Below are positions 52,401-62,716 of a stretch of DNA of 64,000 nucleotides, piece by piece; within the stretch, counting starts at the first letter, position 1; each line of letters begins with the position of its first letter. Both the position numbers and the translations under genes were made by a program. The DNA is from Lampris incognitus. Lineage: Eukaryota; Chordata; Actinopteri; Lampriformes; Lampridae. The stretch is from the NCBI RefSeq assembly GCF_029633865.1, contig NC_079223.1:36735739-36799738 (forward strand), written 5' to 3'. The notes under the pieces were generated by a model. That model saw only the letters and a list, made by a program, of their open reading frames with translations, did no database searches and was not told the origin of the DNA.

Positions 52401-55400
52401 TCTGTACTAGAGCGTGAGTGTCTAATTTCCCTTCGGGGATGAATAAAGTACTCTGATTCTGATTCTGATTTGACTTGAGCTGACTCACTCAAGTCAACTC
52501 AAGTCAGATTTACGATCGACTTGCACCGAAAAGATTACCAACGCCACTGCCTTTATACAGCACACGTATGCATGTGCACACAAGGGTGCACCCCCCCTTC
52601 TCTGCTCCTCTCTCATACACACACAAACACGCACACACACACATAGACACATGCACATCCACACACACACACAGACACATGCACACACACACACACACAC
52701 AGACATGCACACAGACACACACACACATGCACACACACATAGACACATGTACAGACACGCACACACACATAGACACTTGCACACACAGACATGCACACAC
52801 ACATGCACACACACAGACATGTACACAAACACACACAGGGACATGCAGACACATGCACACGCACACAGACACACGCACACAGACACACGCACACAGACAG
52901 ACACGCACACATGCGCACACACAGACATGCACACACACGCACACAGACACACAGGGGCATGCAGACACAGACACACGCGCACACACACAGACACACACAA
53001 ACATGTACACACAGACAGACAGACACACACGCACACACGAGTTATAAAAAAAACACAACAGATGCTAAACCTCCAGGACCAACACAATACAATAAGTGCG
53101 GGGCAGGGGTGTTGTCGTAGTCATCATCTGTGGAGACAGAGTTACTGTTTTAAGAACCGTTTCAGAAGCATGGAAGTTATTTTCAAAGAAGTGTTGTTGT
53201 TGTTTGTTTTTTGGTAACATCAAGGGACGAGAGAAGGAAAACACCATGAACTGAGCTCGTCACCGAGAGCAACCTGTGTGCTGACACGGCTGTGGCACCG
53301 AGGGTGTTGTTGACTTCTCACGTAAAAGGCCTCAATGTCAAAGCGACTTGGGTTTCTGCACAGAGGCAGCTTGCTGCGATGCTGCAGGCTGCTGTTCTCA
53401 TTATGTTGCACAGCAACCAAGACAAGGCCGGCCGGTGGGCAGAGCTGTCAGCCTGGTCAAAGTAAATATAAACTCGATAAGCTTTTGGGCTATGTTGTTT
53501 GGCAACACGGCATGCAATAAAGAGAGACACGGCTAATAAAAACCGATTCAGATGTTTGTTGGTGACAAGATGTTCCTGTTGGAAAAAAATAAGGTCAGGG
53601 CAACAGCTTTGTCACCGTTAAACTCACCATGTATATTTCTGCAAATAAAGGGTATTTCCAAGTCACCCTGCAATTTAAGAGAATGCCCATCGGGCAACGC
53701 TTTCTTTCTTTTTCTTTCTTTCTTTTTTTTTTTTTTTAGTAAGAAGCAGAACTTAAGGGAGGTGCTTCAATGGCTCCTCTTCATGTTATGTAAGTATGTA
53801 AAACCTGAATAAATTTCCAGATGAATTTGTTTTCAGCTGAAGTCTTTCTGTGCCCAGAGAGAGAGAGAGAGTCCTGCAGAAACGTCCGCACGCTGAATCC
53901 CCACACAAGTTTCCACCCTGCATCTTCCAGTGCTAGGATGGAGTAAATAAATAAAGAAGTAAAAAAAACATCAAAAAAAAAAAAGCCCAGACACCCAAAA
54001 AAAGTGAGGACTTCCCCCTCTGTCGTGTGTCAGAACACAAACGGATGAAATACTTTTGGAAACCCTCATGCCCAACGTGTGACTGTGCAACATTTCAGGA
54101 CCGGAGTCTGGTTTTGTTCGCCAAGCAGGTTTTCACATACCAGAAATCTGACTTGTGAGATGTTGTTCACTGTTAACACCTTGATACAGCAGAAATATAC
54201 CAACACCATGTTCTCTGTATACTGGACTGCTGCATTTGTATGGTCATAAAACCTCTTAGCTTCGTCCCGTTTAAGTAAAGGAACTACTGACATGTCATGT
54301 ACAAATAAATTGTGTTCGCCCGTGTGTGTCCTAATGTGGCAATGGAGGCCGGGTGCATTTCACCGCGTTATTTTTCCCACCTGGATTTCCGGGAAGACCC
54401 GCCCCTACTCTATCTCTGATTGGCTAACCCTATCCCTAACCCCACCCTAACCTTAACCAACCTAACCAACGGAGGCAACGAGTACTAGCCAATCAGAGAC
54501 AGAGTTCTCGGAATGCGGATGGGGGAAAAAACAGGGCATTTTCACCAGCGGTTTTGCACTGGGCATGTTTGACGACGCGAACTCATTTACAGCAATAATG
54601 ACGACGGATGCGTTGACAGTAAACGACGCGTGCGCAGTTTAAAAGGCCCCGCCCCCTTGCCTGCCCATGGAAGGCGGTTCAGTGAGCGACGAATTTCCGC
54701 CTTGAGACGATAAACCGCCCTGATGAATATCAGCGTCTGAAACAGATTGGACACCGGCCATCACCTGCAGTTGATTCACATGGAATTTTGCTTTTTGCTT
54801 TTTTACCTTTTCTTTCCTCATTCTGCGTCGTCAGGACCACATATTTTAACGTCGACGGGGGATGGCAGCAATAAAAAGTTACCAGTTTTAATCAAATAAC
54901 TTTTTAATTTTTTCATTTCCCCCCCCCCCAATGATATCTGGCCAATTACCCCACTCTTGCGAGCCGTCCCCGTCGCTGCTCCACCCCCTCTGCCGATCCG
55001 GGGAGGGCTGCAGACTACCACACGCCTCCTCCCATACATGTGGAGTCGCCGGCCGCTTCTTTTCACCTGACAGTGAGGAGTTTCCCCAGGGGGACGTAGC
55101 ACGTGGGAGGATCACGCTATCCCTCCCCCGCCCCCTGAACAGGCACCTCAACCGACCAGAGGAGGCGCTAGTACAGCGACCAGAACACATACCCACATCC
55201 GGCTTCCCACCCGCAGACACGGCCAATTGTGTCTGTCGGGGCGCCCGACCAAGGTAACATGGGGGTTCGAACAGGCGATCCCCGTGTTGGTAGAAAACGG
55301 TATAGACCGCCATGCTACCCGGACGCCCCAAATAACCTCTTTTAAATCAATTAACAATTTATGACCCAATTTTCAAAATTTTGGGTGCATTTTTAGGATT

Positions 55401-56953
55401 TCTTGCTTCACACGTAAAAAGCGTTTTTAATTACAACACCTTCTATCATTAAATGTGCTGTTACCTCAACCCTTTATACGCGTGGTTTTACCTTCAGGCG
55501 GTTTCTGGAAACTAAGTGACTGTGGAACCTCAAACAAACCAAATGTCACGACATAATAGCAGTGATTGGCCGGGCTGTGCGGCTAATCTCTTCTGTTTTC
55601 TCTCACTGCAGCGGGAGCCTCCGCCAGTCACAACACATTCACGTGCACGTGCATATATGCGTGTCTGTGTGGACTGCATGCGCACACATCCTTCAGTCAC
55701 TCAGCATTCAGCATAAACCTGTTCATGTACGTCACTGTAGCTGACTGTGTCTGAGTGCACACTAAGTACAATACAACCACAAAATAGGTGTGTGTGTGTA
55801 TGTGTGTATGAGTGTGTGCAACATGTGATAATGTGACTCTCAGTGTGTGTGTGAGCGCACCTGTATATTACTGTTACTATATGTATGAGTATTTGCGTGT
55901 ATGTGTGTGTTGCACCAGTCAAAATAGTCATACAGGTCTTTTGTCAGGTACAGACAGACCCTCTGCCTCTCATTCACTGTGTTCATGAACTGAACCACAA
56001 GATAGGAGAGATAAACACACACAAACACACACACTGTCACCTGGCCTCTTCTTTTGCAACAACTTTGATGCGCTTGGAAAATTTGTTTTTTTCAGAAATA
56101 TACAAGACAAAAAAGTTACGTAACAGTTAAATAGCTTTACTGCTATAAACAGATTGTTGAGCATGTATACTATACGTGTGTGTGTGTTTTTTTTTTTTTT
56201 TAGGAAGTATATATATTTGCATGCCTGTGCTTTGCTGTATGTGTGAGTTCAGGCATGCCAAAGTGTGCGCCTCTGTGCACTTGGCCTGTTTGTGTGTGAG
56301 TGAGTGAAATAGATGGAGAGATAGAAGAGAGAGAGTTAGAGCGAGGGAGCTTGGGGAGCATGCTTATCACCTCATAGTGTTTGAGCTGTTGCAGCACTAA
56401 GTCACTACAATTACAGCTCTTATCAAAGTAGCAGATGAAAACATCCCCTGTTGTCTTTAAGCCACCATAACAGGTTAAACTAAGGACCAAGTCGGAGAAA
56501 CGACATCTACTTTAGCTTTTTGTTTTTTGGGGGTTTTTTTTGTTTTTTGTTTTAGATTTTTTTTTTCTTGGGGGGGTATTTAATTTGTAGAACTGTAGAG
56601 ATAAACAGGAAACAGGGACGCTATGATTAGGTCTGAACCTACATAGTAGGCGCCTAACTGACTGAGCCACAGGGAAACTTCTGACTACTTCATGTATTAG
56701 ATGTAAATGTGTTGTATCTCATAGAATCAGTATCAGATTGTATTCATTTATTTACTTATTTTGTTAACGTTTCACATTACTGATAACTTCACTTGGTGCA
56801 TTGCACACTGTGACCTGTAGATGTAACAAAAAAGTACATATATATATATATATATATAGCGTTTTTTCTCCCCAGAAACCTTCAATGGTATTGATAAAGG
56901 TGCTCAACAAATGAGGAGCAGAATATGTAATAATAATAGTAATAATAATAATG

Positions 56954-56996
<43 letters not shown>

Positions 56997-59900
56997 TACC
57001 GTTCAAAAGTTTGGGATCACCCAAACAATTTTGTGTTTTCCATGAAAAGTCACACTTATTCACCACCATATGTTGTGAAATGAATAGAAAATAGAGTCAA
57101 GACATTGACAAGGTTAGAAATAATGATTTGTATTTGAAATAAGATTTTTTTTACATCAAACTTTGCTTTCGTCAAAGAATCCTCCATTTGCAGCAATTAC
57201 AGCATTGCAGACCTTTGGCATTCTAGCTGTTAATTTGTTGAGGTAATCTGGAGAAATTGCACCCCACGCTTCCAGAAGCAGCTCCCACAAGTTGGATTGG
57301 TTGGATGGGCACTTCTTGCGTACCATACGGTCAAGCTGCTCCCACAACAGCTCAATGGGGTTCAGATCTGGTGACTGCGCTGGCCACTCCATTACCGATA
57401 GAATACCAGCTGCCTGCTTCTGCTCTAAATAGTTCTTGCACAATTTGGAGGTGTGTTTAGTGTCATTGTCCTGTTGTAGGATGAAATTGGCTCCAATCAA
57501 GCGCTGTCCACTGGGTATGGCATGGCGTTGCAAAATGGAGTGATAGCCTTCCTTATTCAGAATCCCTTTTACCCTGTACAAATCTCCCACCTTACCAGCA
57601 CCAAAGCAACCCCAGACCATCACATTACCTCCACCATGCTTAACAGATGGCGTCAGGCATTCTTCCAGCATCTTTTCATTTGTTCTGCGTCTCACAAACG
57701 TTCTTCTTTGTGATCCAAACACCTCAAACTTGGATTCATCCGTCCACAACACTTTTTTCCAGTCTTCCTCTGTCCAATGTCTGTGTTCTTTTGCCCATCT
57801 TAATCTTTTTCTTTTATTGGTCAGTCTCAGATATGGCTTTTTCTTTGCCACTCTGCCCTGAAGCCCAGAATCCCGCAGCCGCCTCTTCACTGTAGATGTT
57901 GACACTGGTGTTTTGCGGGTACTATTTAATGAAGATGCCAGTTGGGGACCTGTGAGGCGTCTGTTTCTCAAACTAGAGACTCTAATGTACTTATCTTCTT
58001 GCTCAGTTGTGCAACGCGGCCTCCCACTTCTTTTTCTACTCTGGTTAGAGCCTGTTTGTGCTGTCCTCTGAAGGGAGTAGTACACACCGGTGTAGGAAAT
58101 CTTCAATTTCTTAGCAATTTCTCTCATGGAATAGCCTTCATTTCTAAGAACAAGAATAGACTGTCGAGTTTTAGATGAAAGTTCTCTTTTTCTGGCCATT
58201 TTGAGCGTTTAATTGACCCCACAAATGTGATGCTCCAGCAACTCAATCTGCTCAAAGGAAGGTCAGTTTTGTAGCTTCTGTAACGAGCTAAACTGTTTTA
58301 GGTTGTGTGAATATGATTGCACAAGGGTTTTCTAATCATCAATTAGCCTTCTGAGCCAATGAGCAAACACATTGTACCATTAGAACACTGGAGTGATAGT
58401 TGCTTGAAATGGGCCTCTATACACCTATGTAGATATTGCACCAAAAACCAGACATTTGCAGCTAGAATAGTCATTTACCACATTAGCAATGTATAGAGTG
58501 TATTTCTTTAAAGTTAAGACTAGTTTAAAGTTATCTTCATTGAAAAGTACAGTGCTTTTCCTTCAAAAATATGGACATTTCAATGTGATCCCAAACTTTT
58601 GAACGGTAGTGTATATATAGTAAAATGGTAATTATATATTGAAAATGATATCAGTATGTATTTAGGGTTGATGTTCTTTGTTTATTGAATGCTTGAGCGC
58701 TATGGAGAAATTAGTATGTCAATAAAGTCTTTAATAGCAAAATATTTTATAGTATTTATGTCTGAGGAATTATGACAAGTTTGCAAAAAATAAATGTATG
58801 TATAGAAATAATATGTATATATTCATTATGAACATGTATATATTCCTATATATACATATGCATGCATGTATGTATGTATGTATGTATGTATAGGAATATG
58901 TATATATGTATATATTCCTCTTCTATACATAAATCTATATATAGAAGAGGAATTTGACAAATTACATGTTCCTGTTTCTATACTTTCTGTATAAGCTCTT
59001 TTTACATGTAGCGTCAGTACTTGTTGCATTGTGAACTCCATTATTATATGCTTGTGTTATGCCTCATCTTTATGTTGCTGTTTCAAAGATACAGTTTCTC
59101 CAGAGTAGTTATGAAAGTTTTATCTGATATAGTTTTGATTTTTTTTTTTTTGAAAACTACAAAGTGGAGAGAGTTTTGAGAGACCGTCTTTGTGTCTAGG
59201 CTTTTGAAACTTGCTATGTGCTTTCTAAATCACGAGCAGAGTCTTAAAATCAATTCTGTGATGAACAAGAAGCCAGTGTAATGACCTCAGAACTGGAGTG
59301 ATGTAATCCACTTTTCTTTTTTCTTTTTTGTCTTAGTAAGGACTTACGCAGCAGTGTTCTGAATCAGCTGCAGCTGTTTCATCGATTTTTTAGAGATCTG
59401 TAAAGACACCATTACAGTAGTCGAGTCGACTGAAGATAAATGCATGGACAAGTTTTTCCAAATCCTGCTGAGACATAAATCCTTTAATTCTTGATATATT
59501 GTTCAGGTGATAGTAGGCTGACTTTGTAATTGCCTCAATGTGGCTATTGAAATTAAGGTCTTAGTCCATGACTGCACCAAGATTTCTGGCTTGTTTTGTG
59601 GTTTTTAACATTAGCGATTGTGGCTGAGTGCTGACTTTTAATCGTTCTTCCTTGGCTCTAAAAACAATTCAGTTTTATTTTTGTTTCCATCCATTATCCA
59701 AACCGCTTATCCTGCTCTCAGGGTCACGGGGATGCTGGAGCCTATCCAAGCAGTCATTGGGTGGCAGGCAGGGAGATGCCCTGGACAGGCTGCCAGGCCA
59801 TCACAGGGCTGACACACACATTTTATCACCAAGGGACAAGTTAGTATGGCCAATTCACCTGAAATTCTGAGACATCCAATCATTGATTTGTTCAGTGCAC

Positions 59901-62716
59901 TTACTCGGTGCTTATATGGGATTATAGTCCTCTGGTGATATGGTTATGTACATCTATGTGTCTTCTGCATAATTATGGTAACATATGTTGTTGTTTTCCA
60001 TAAACTTAACTAGTGGTAACATATAGATGTTAAACAGAAGCGGCCCCAGAATGGAGCCACGGAGAACTCCACAGTTAATGTTTTTTGTACGCTCAGATTT
60101 GTAATGACCTATAGACGCAAAGTAGTCCATGTCCTTTAAGTAGGATTCAAATAAGTTTAATTCTGTGCCAGAAAGTTCCACCAATTTTCCAATTGGTCTA
60201 GTAATATGGTGTAGTTGACTGTGTCAAATGCAGCACTGAGATCCAATAATACCAGGACTGAGATTCTGCCACTGCCTGTGTTTAAGTGGATGTAATTTAA
60301 GTCCTTAACAAGAGCAGTGTCAGTGCTGTGGTGTGGTCAAAGTCCTGACTGGAAGACATCAAAATGGGGGATTAGTGCCAAAATGTTATTCAGCGGCTGG
60401 AAAACGGCATTTTCAATGATTTTACTTAGAAATCTGAGGTTTGATATGGACCATAATTGTGCATTAATGAAGTGTCTAGATGATTCTTTTTTAAGAGTGG
60501 CTTGATAACTGCAGTTTTCAGGGCCTGTTGGGAAAAGACCTGAGAGAAGAGATGTGATGACAATTTGTAGAAGATCTGAGGCCATGCAATTCAAAACATT
60601 TTTGAAAAAGCCTGTTGCTAGACTATCAAGGCAGCAGGAGGAGGATTTCAGATGTTTTATGTCCTCCAAGTTTATATGGTTGATGGGATCAAATTGTGTC
60701 ATGCTATTTGAATTGATTTTAGGTGAACACAGGGACAACTCATACCCTGCACCTAGTACGAAGGCACTGACTGCCTGTCTAATTTTCTGAATTTTGTCAT
60801 TGAAGAAGGAGGCAAATTCATTGTAGGCCCCGGTAGATAGAAATTCAGAGGCTATTGCCACAGGAGGATTTGTGTTTGTTAGCCTGTCGACAGTAGCAAA
60901 TAAAGCATGTAAATTATTATTGTTTTTGGCAACGATGTCAGAGAAGTAGGACTGCCTTGCATTTCTCAGTTCCAAATGATACATGCACAGTCTGTCTTCA
61001 TAGATGTCATAATGAACAGTAAGATTTGTTTTTCACCACCTGTGTTCAGCTCTACGACAGTCTTTTTTTTCTATTTTGATGAGCGTCCATGGAGTTGTGC
61101 CACATCGTGTATGGCAAATCCTAATTATGCAGAACTGCAAGGAGGATACAAAAATAAAATACTTCTAAATATAAACAAACTTAAAGAAAAGGTCCATTTT
61201 GTTTTAACCTAGACCTCATTTAAATGTTGTCAGGCATCATTTAGAATCAGACAGGCAAAAACATTCACTGATCACTTCAGCATTGAGAAACTTACAAATT
61301 TGTTGAATCTTCTCGTTGGCTCCATCACAGACCAATGGCCATCGTTTGGCTCTTCAAAAACCATGGTATATAGTCTTTTTTAAAATGAGAAGCTCAATAC
61401 GGTCAGCTATGTCTTAAAATGGGTTAGGGTTAGGGTTAGGGTTGCAAACCATGCTCTCCATCAAGATAAACTTACTTTATTTTGCAGTTCTGCAAATCTG
61501 TTTTTCTTGCTATATGAATGACAGTCTGCAGATGGTTGGGATACACTGCGTCAACTGCAAAAAGCTGTTTCAAATCAATATTGCTCCTATTCAAAACATA
61601 TTAATACACTTTAAATAAATGAAGAGATGTGTGACTGTACCATGATCTTTCCGTTTTCAAAAAAGGAGATGTTTCATTAGTTTTGGAAGGCTTAAGCGAT
61701 TGCTCCATTGGACTGTGTTGAAACCCACTGAGATTCTCAATACTTACGTGCCGAATGCAGTCTTCCTCGGTATGATTTTAAATGATGCCAGACAGTGTTT
61801 TCATGAGATCTGGGTTCTAAGTAAGTTAAACATCTCCCAAGGAGTACCCACAAGCAAAATAGTGTCAATAGTTGAAGCAAATATCCCTTTTTAGGTGACA
61901 GGGAGACAAACTTCTGTTGAGGCAAAAAGAGTCTGCTTGACTGTGCTTCCTTGAACTGGAGACTGTACCCTATACTGTCTCATTCAATATTGGAGGATGT
62001 GAGAAATAATATGCCTAGGTTTCATAACGCCTCGTATGAGTCATATGCAGAGATTGGTACGAGTGTCTAGTCTTTCATAGTCATACTGTATTTCATACTG
62101 TATATTCAGTGATTAACCGCATGCATACACATACACATACACTCACCTAACTGGCATACTGGCACAGAAGACAAAAACCCTACCTGGGACTTCTCGCCTC
62201 CTGTTCCTCATCCTGCTGATGACACACACACACACACACGTTAATGCCAGTGCCGTTTCCAATGTACCATTCTGCATGCAATCTGAACAAAAGACGAAGG
62301 CTAAGTTGCAGTAACCTTATGACATTTTAAGGGTAGTCTCCCATTTAAGGCAAAGCTCTGATTTGTTCTTGAGCTAACACGTTTTAATATGCCTCTTGGG
62401 GTTTTCTTATAATTTCATCGATCCAATGTATATGCGAAATGTTGCTTTCTTTTTTGCGTTTTGTTCATGTTTTCACTTTTCAATTATCCTCCTTTGGTGT
62501 TTTCCTATTTTTATATCTTATCAGTCAACTCATTTTCATAGTGAAATGGCTGATAAGTTTCTTTTTTTCCACTTTATTTCAGGCAGTCCTTCAAACCTGC
62601 CTCTCACCGGCTCCTCCAGATCGCAAAACGCAGCACAAGACATGGATGCAGAGATTCTGGTTGGACGACAGCTTCGACAGATTGGAGATCATTTTAATAA
62701 CGCGCACATTCACAGG
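47953..62716 (+). CDS. bcl2l11: Bcl-2-like protein 11 (BIM), BH3-only; first three coding exons, 3' end outside window
   Basis: Pro-apoptotic BH3-only protein that binds anti-apoptotic Bcl-2 proteins and activates Bax/Bak at mitochondria. Three exons (47953-47969, 50131-50609, 62583-62716) join in phase to 210 codons. MSDKPR start; Ala run (residues 61-66); [18 protein letters not shown] (101-117), the block that in mammalian BIM precedes the dynein motif; [10 protein letters not shown] (129-138), a K-x-T-Q-T dynein light chain site; BH3 helix [15 protein letters not shown] (189-203) with the invariant L196, G200 and D201. The usual Trp in human EIWIAQEL is Leu here. BMF also has a dynein motif and BH3, but the SRSSSGY block and the acoxl neighbour fix this as bim. 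The C-terminal hydrophobic exon is not in the window. Confidence 0.94.
49382..49443. repeat. (CT)n microsatellite
   Basis: 31 pure CT units in bim intron 1. Confidence 0.96.
49444..50130. other. bim intron 1, distal part
   Basis: A GA-rich stretch at 49779-49820. Otherwise nothing recognised. Confidence 0.5.
50131..50609 (+). CDS. bcl2l11: bcl2l11 coding exon 2
   Basis: Acceptor CTTCTCAACAG, donor GTGAGC. Encodes residues 6-166, including the SRSSSGY block and DKATQTP. The frame stays open upstream to 50075 but that stretch is intron. Confidence 0.92.
50610..51879. other. bim intron 2, proximal part, no gene recognised
   Basis: Moderately G+C-rich, possibly containing intronic regulatory DNA. 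Short (CA)n at 51696-51725. Confidence 0.5.
51880..52475 (+). mobile_element. LINE 3' end (C-terminal ORF and tail)
   Basis: Reads [56 protein letters not shown], then a decayed end and an A+T-rich 3'UTR with GAATAAAGTACTCTGATTCT repeats. Typical C-terminus of a fish LINE; 5'-truncated. Its tail recurs at 19085-19135 and, reversed, at 41011-41048. Confidence 0.8.
52560..53040. repeat. degenerate CA-rich minisatellite, ~480 bp
   Basis: Irregular mixture of CACACA, GACACA and CATGCACA units (such as ACACACAGACACATGCAC), open in several frames only because of the repeat. Confidence 0.9.
53041..54339. other. bim intron 2, no gene recognised
   Basis: Mixed sequence with T- and A-runs near 53720 and 53960. 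Nothing recognised. Confidence 0.5.
54340..54560. mobile_element. MITE-like foldback
   Basis: CTCTATCTCTGATTGGCTA at 54408-54426 is repeated inverted as TAGCCAATCAGAGACAGAG at 54487-54505. Flanks TTTTTCCC and GGGGAAAAA and the GCATTT/CACC ends are also roughly inverted. The centre is CCTAACC-rich. No ORF. Confidence 0.55.
54906..55328 (-). mobile_element. SINE family B
   Basis: Reverse copy: GGCCAATTACCCCACTCTTG, CGGGGAGGGCTGCAGACTAC, and the tRNA-like head GGGGGTTCGAACAGGCGATC at the right end. CAAATAAC flanks it at 54893-54900 and 55329-55336. Confidence 0.9.
55337..56955. other. bim intron 2, no gene recognised
   Basis: TG-rich stretches around 55790-55910 and T-runs near 56190 and 56530. 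(TA)n at 56837-56858. Confidence 0.5.
56956..56991. repeat. (AT)n run at Tc1 insertion site
   Basis: About 18 AT units directly left of the Tc1 element, a natural TA target. Confidence 0.93.
56994..58611 (-). mobile_element. full-length Tc1-type transposon, second family
   Basis: Terminal inverted repeats CACTACCGTTCAAAAGTTTG, then GGATCAC, at the left, with the exact complement at the right (58585-58611), bordered by TA-rich sequence. It carries an intact transposase ORF. This terminus is found on Tc1 elements of many fishes. Confidence 0.94.
57156..58199 (-). CDS. intact Tc1-type transposase (347 aa)
   Basis: Uninterrupted from ATG at 58199. N-terminal bipartite DNA-binding region ([54 protein letters not shown] with a GRPR linker, then the second helix-turn-helix). 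Catalytic core: Asp in [13 protein letters not shown], second Asp in [15 protein letters not shown], Glu in [16 protein letters not shown] (34-residue spacing typical of Tc1). [19 protein letters not shown] lies between. Ends [10 protein letters not shown] different family from the transposase at 28300-29349. Full length and lack of stops suggest recent activity in the lineage. Confidence 0.94.
   Translation of the reverse strand: MARKRELSSKTRQSILVLRNEGYSMREIAKKLKISYTGVYYSLQRTAQTGSNQSRKRSGRPRCTTEQEDKYIRVSSLRNRRLTGPQLASSLNSTRKTPVSTSTVKRRLRDSGLQGRVAKKKPYLRLTNKRKRLRWAKEHRHWTEEDWKKVLWTDESKFEVFGSQRRTFVRRRTNEKMLEECLTPSVKHGGGNVMVWGCFGAGKVGDLYRVKGILNKEGYHSILQRHAIPSGQRLIGANFILQQDNDTKHTSKLCKNYLEQKQAAGILSVMEWPAQSPDLNPIELLWEQLDRMVRKKCPSNQSNLWELLLEAWGAISPDYLNKLTARMPKVCNAVIAANGGFFDESKV
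58612..59325. other. bim intron 2, A+T-rich, no gene recognised
   Basis: GTAT tetramer run at 58866-58892 and a 14-bp-arm hairpin (ATTCCTCTTCTATA and complement) around 58915-58955. Confidence 0.5.
59326..61010 (-). mobile_element. L2-type LINE, 5'-truncated and decayed, split by a SINE
   Basis: Minus strand: 60984-60337 reads [20 protein letters not shown], then [48 protein letters not shown], [18 protein letters not shown]. 60184-59954 reads [20 protein letters not shown] and [10 protein letters not shown] (catalytic YADD changed to YAED). 59640-59340 reads [20 protein letters not shown], then [14 protein letters not shown]. Stops and frameshifts throughout. Confidence 0.82.
59687..59878 (-). 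mobile_element. SINE family A nested in L2 LINE
   Basis: CCATCCATTATCCAAACCGC tail, GTCACGGGGATGCTGGAGCC, AGTCATTGGGTGGCAGGCAG, ending in the CCAATTCACCTGA centre; head missing. Confidence 0.88.
61011..62582. other. bim intron 2, distal part
   Basis: No gene. Includes a short TTAGGG run at 61421-61443, two inverted relatives of a GGCATCATTTAGAATCA motif (61234 region and, reversed, 61780 region), and the block 62000-62152 related inversely to 45180-45310. Confidence 0.5.
61421..61443. repeat. short TTAGGG repeat
   Basis: Nearly four units of GGGTTA. Confidence 0.9.
62583..62716 (+). CDS. bcl2l11: bcl2l11 coding exon 3 with BH3
   Basis: Acceptor TTTATTTCAG, donor GTAAGA. 44 codons ending in the BH3 helix and HIHR. 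The human BH3 exon stops at the same place, before VFLNNY. Confidence 0.92.

Noticed and set aside
61421..61443. Interstitial telomere or chromosome fusion point
   Set aside because: Fewer than four TTAGGG units. Such short runs and TTAGG-rich tracts (also near 42105) arise by chance or in repeats.
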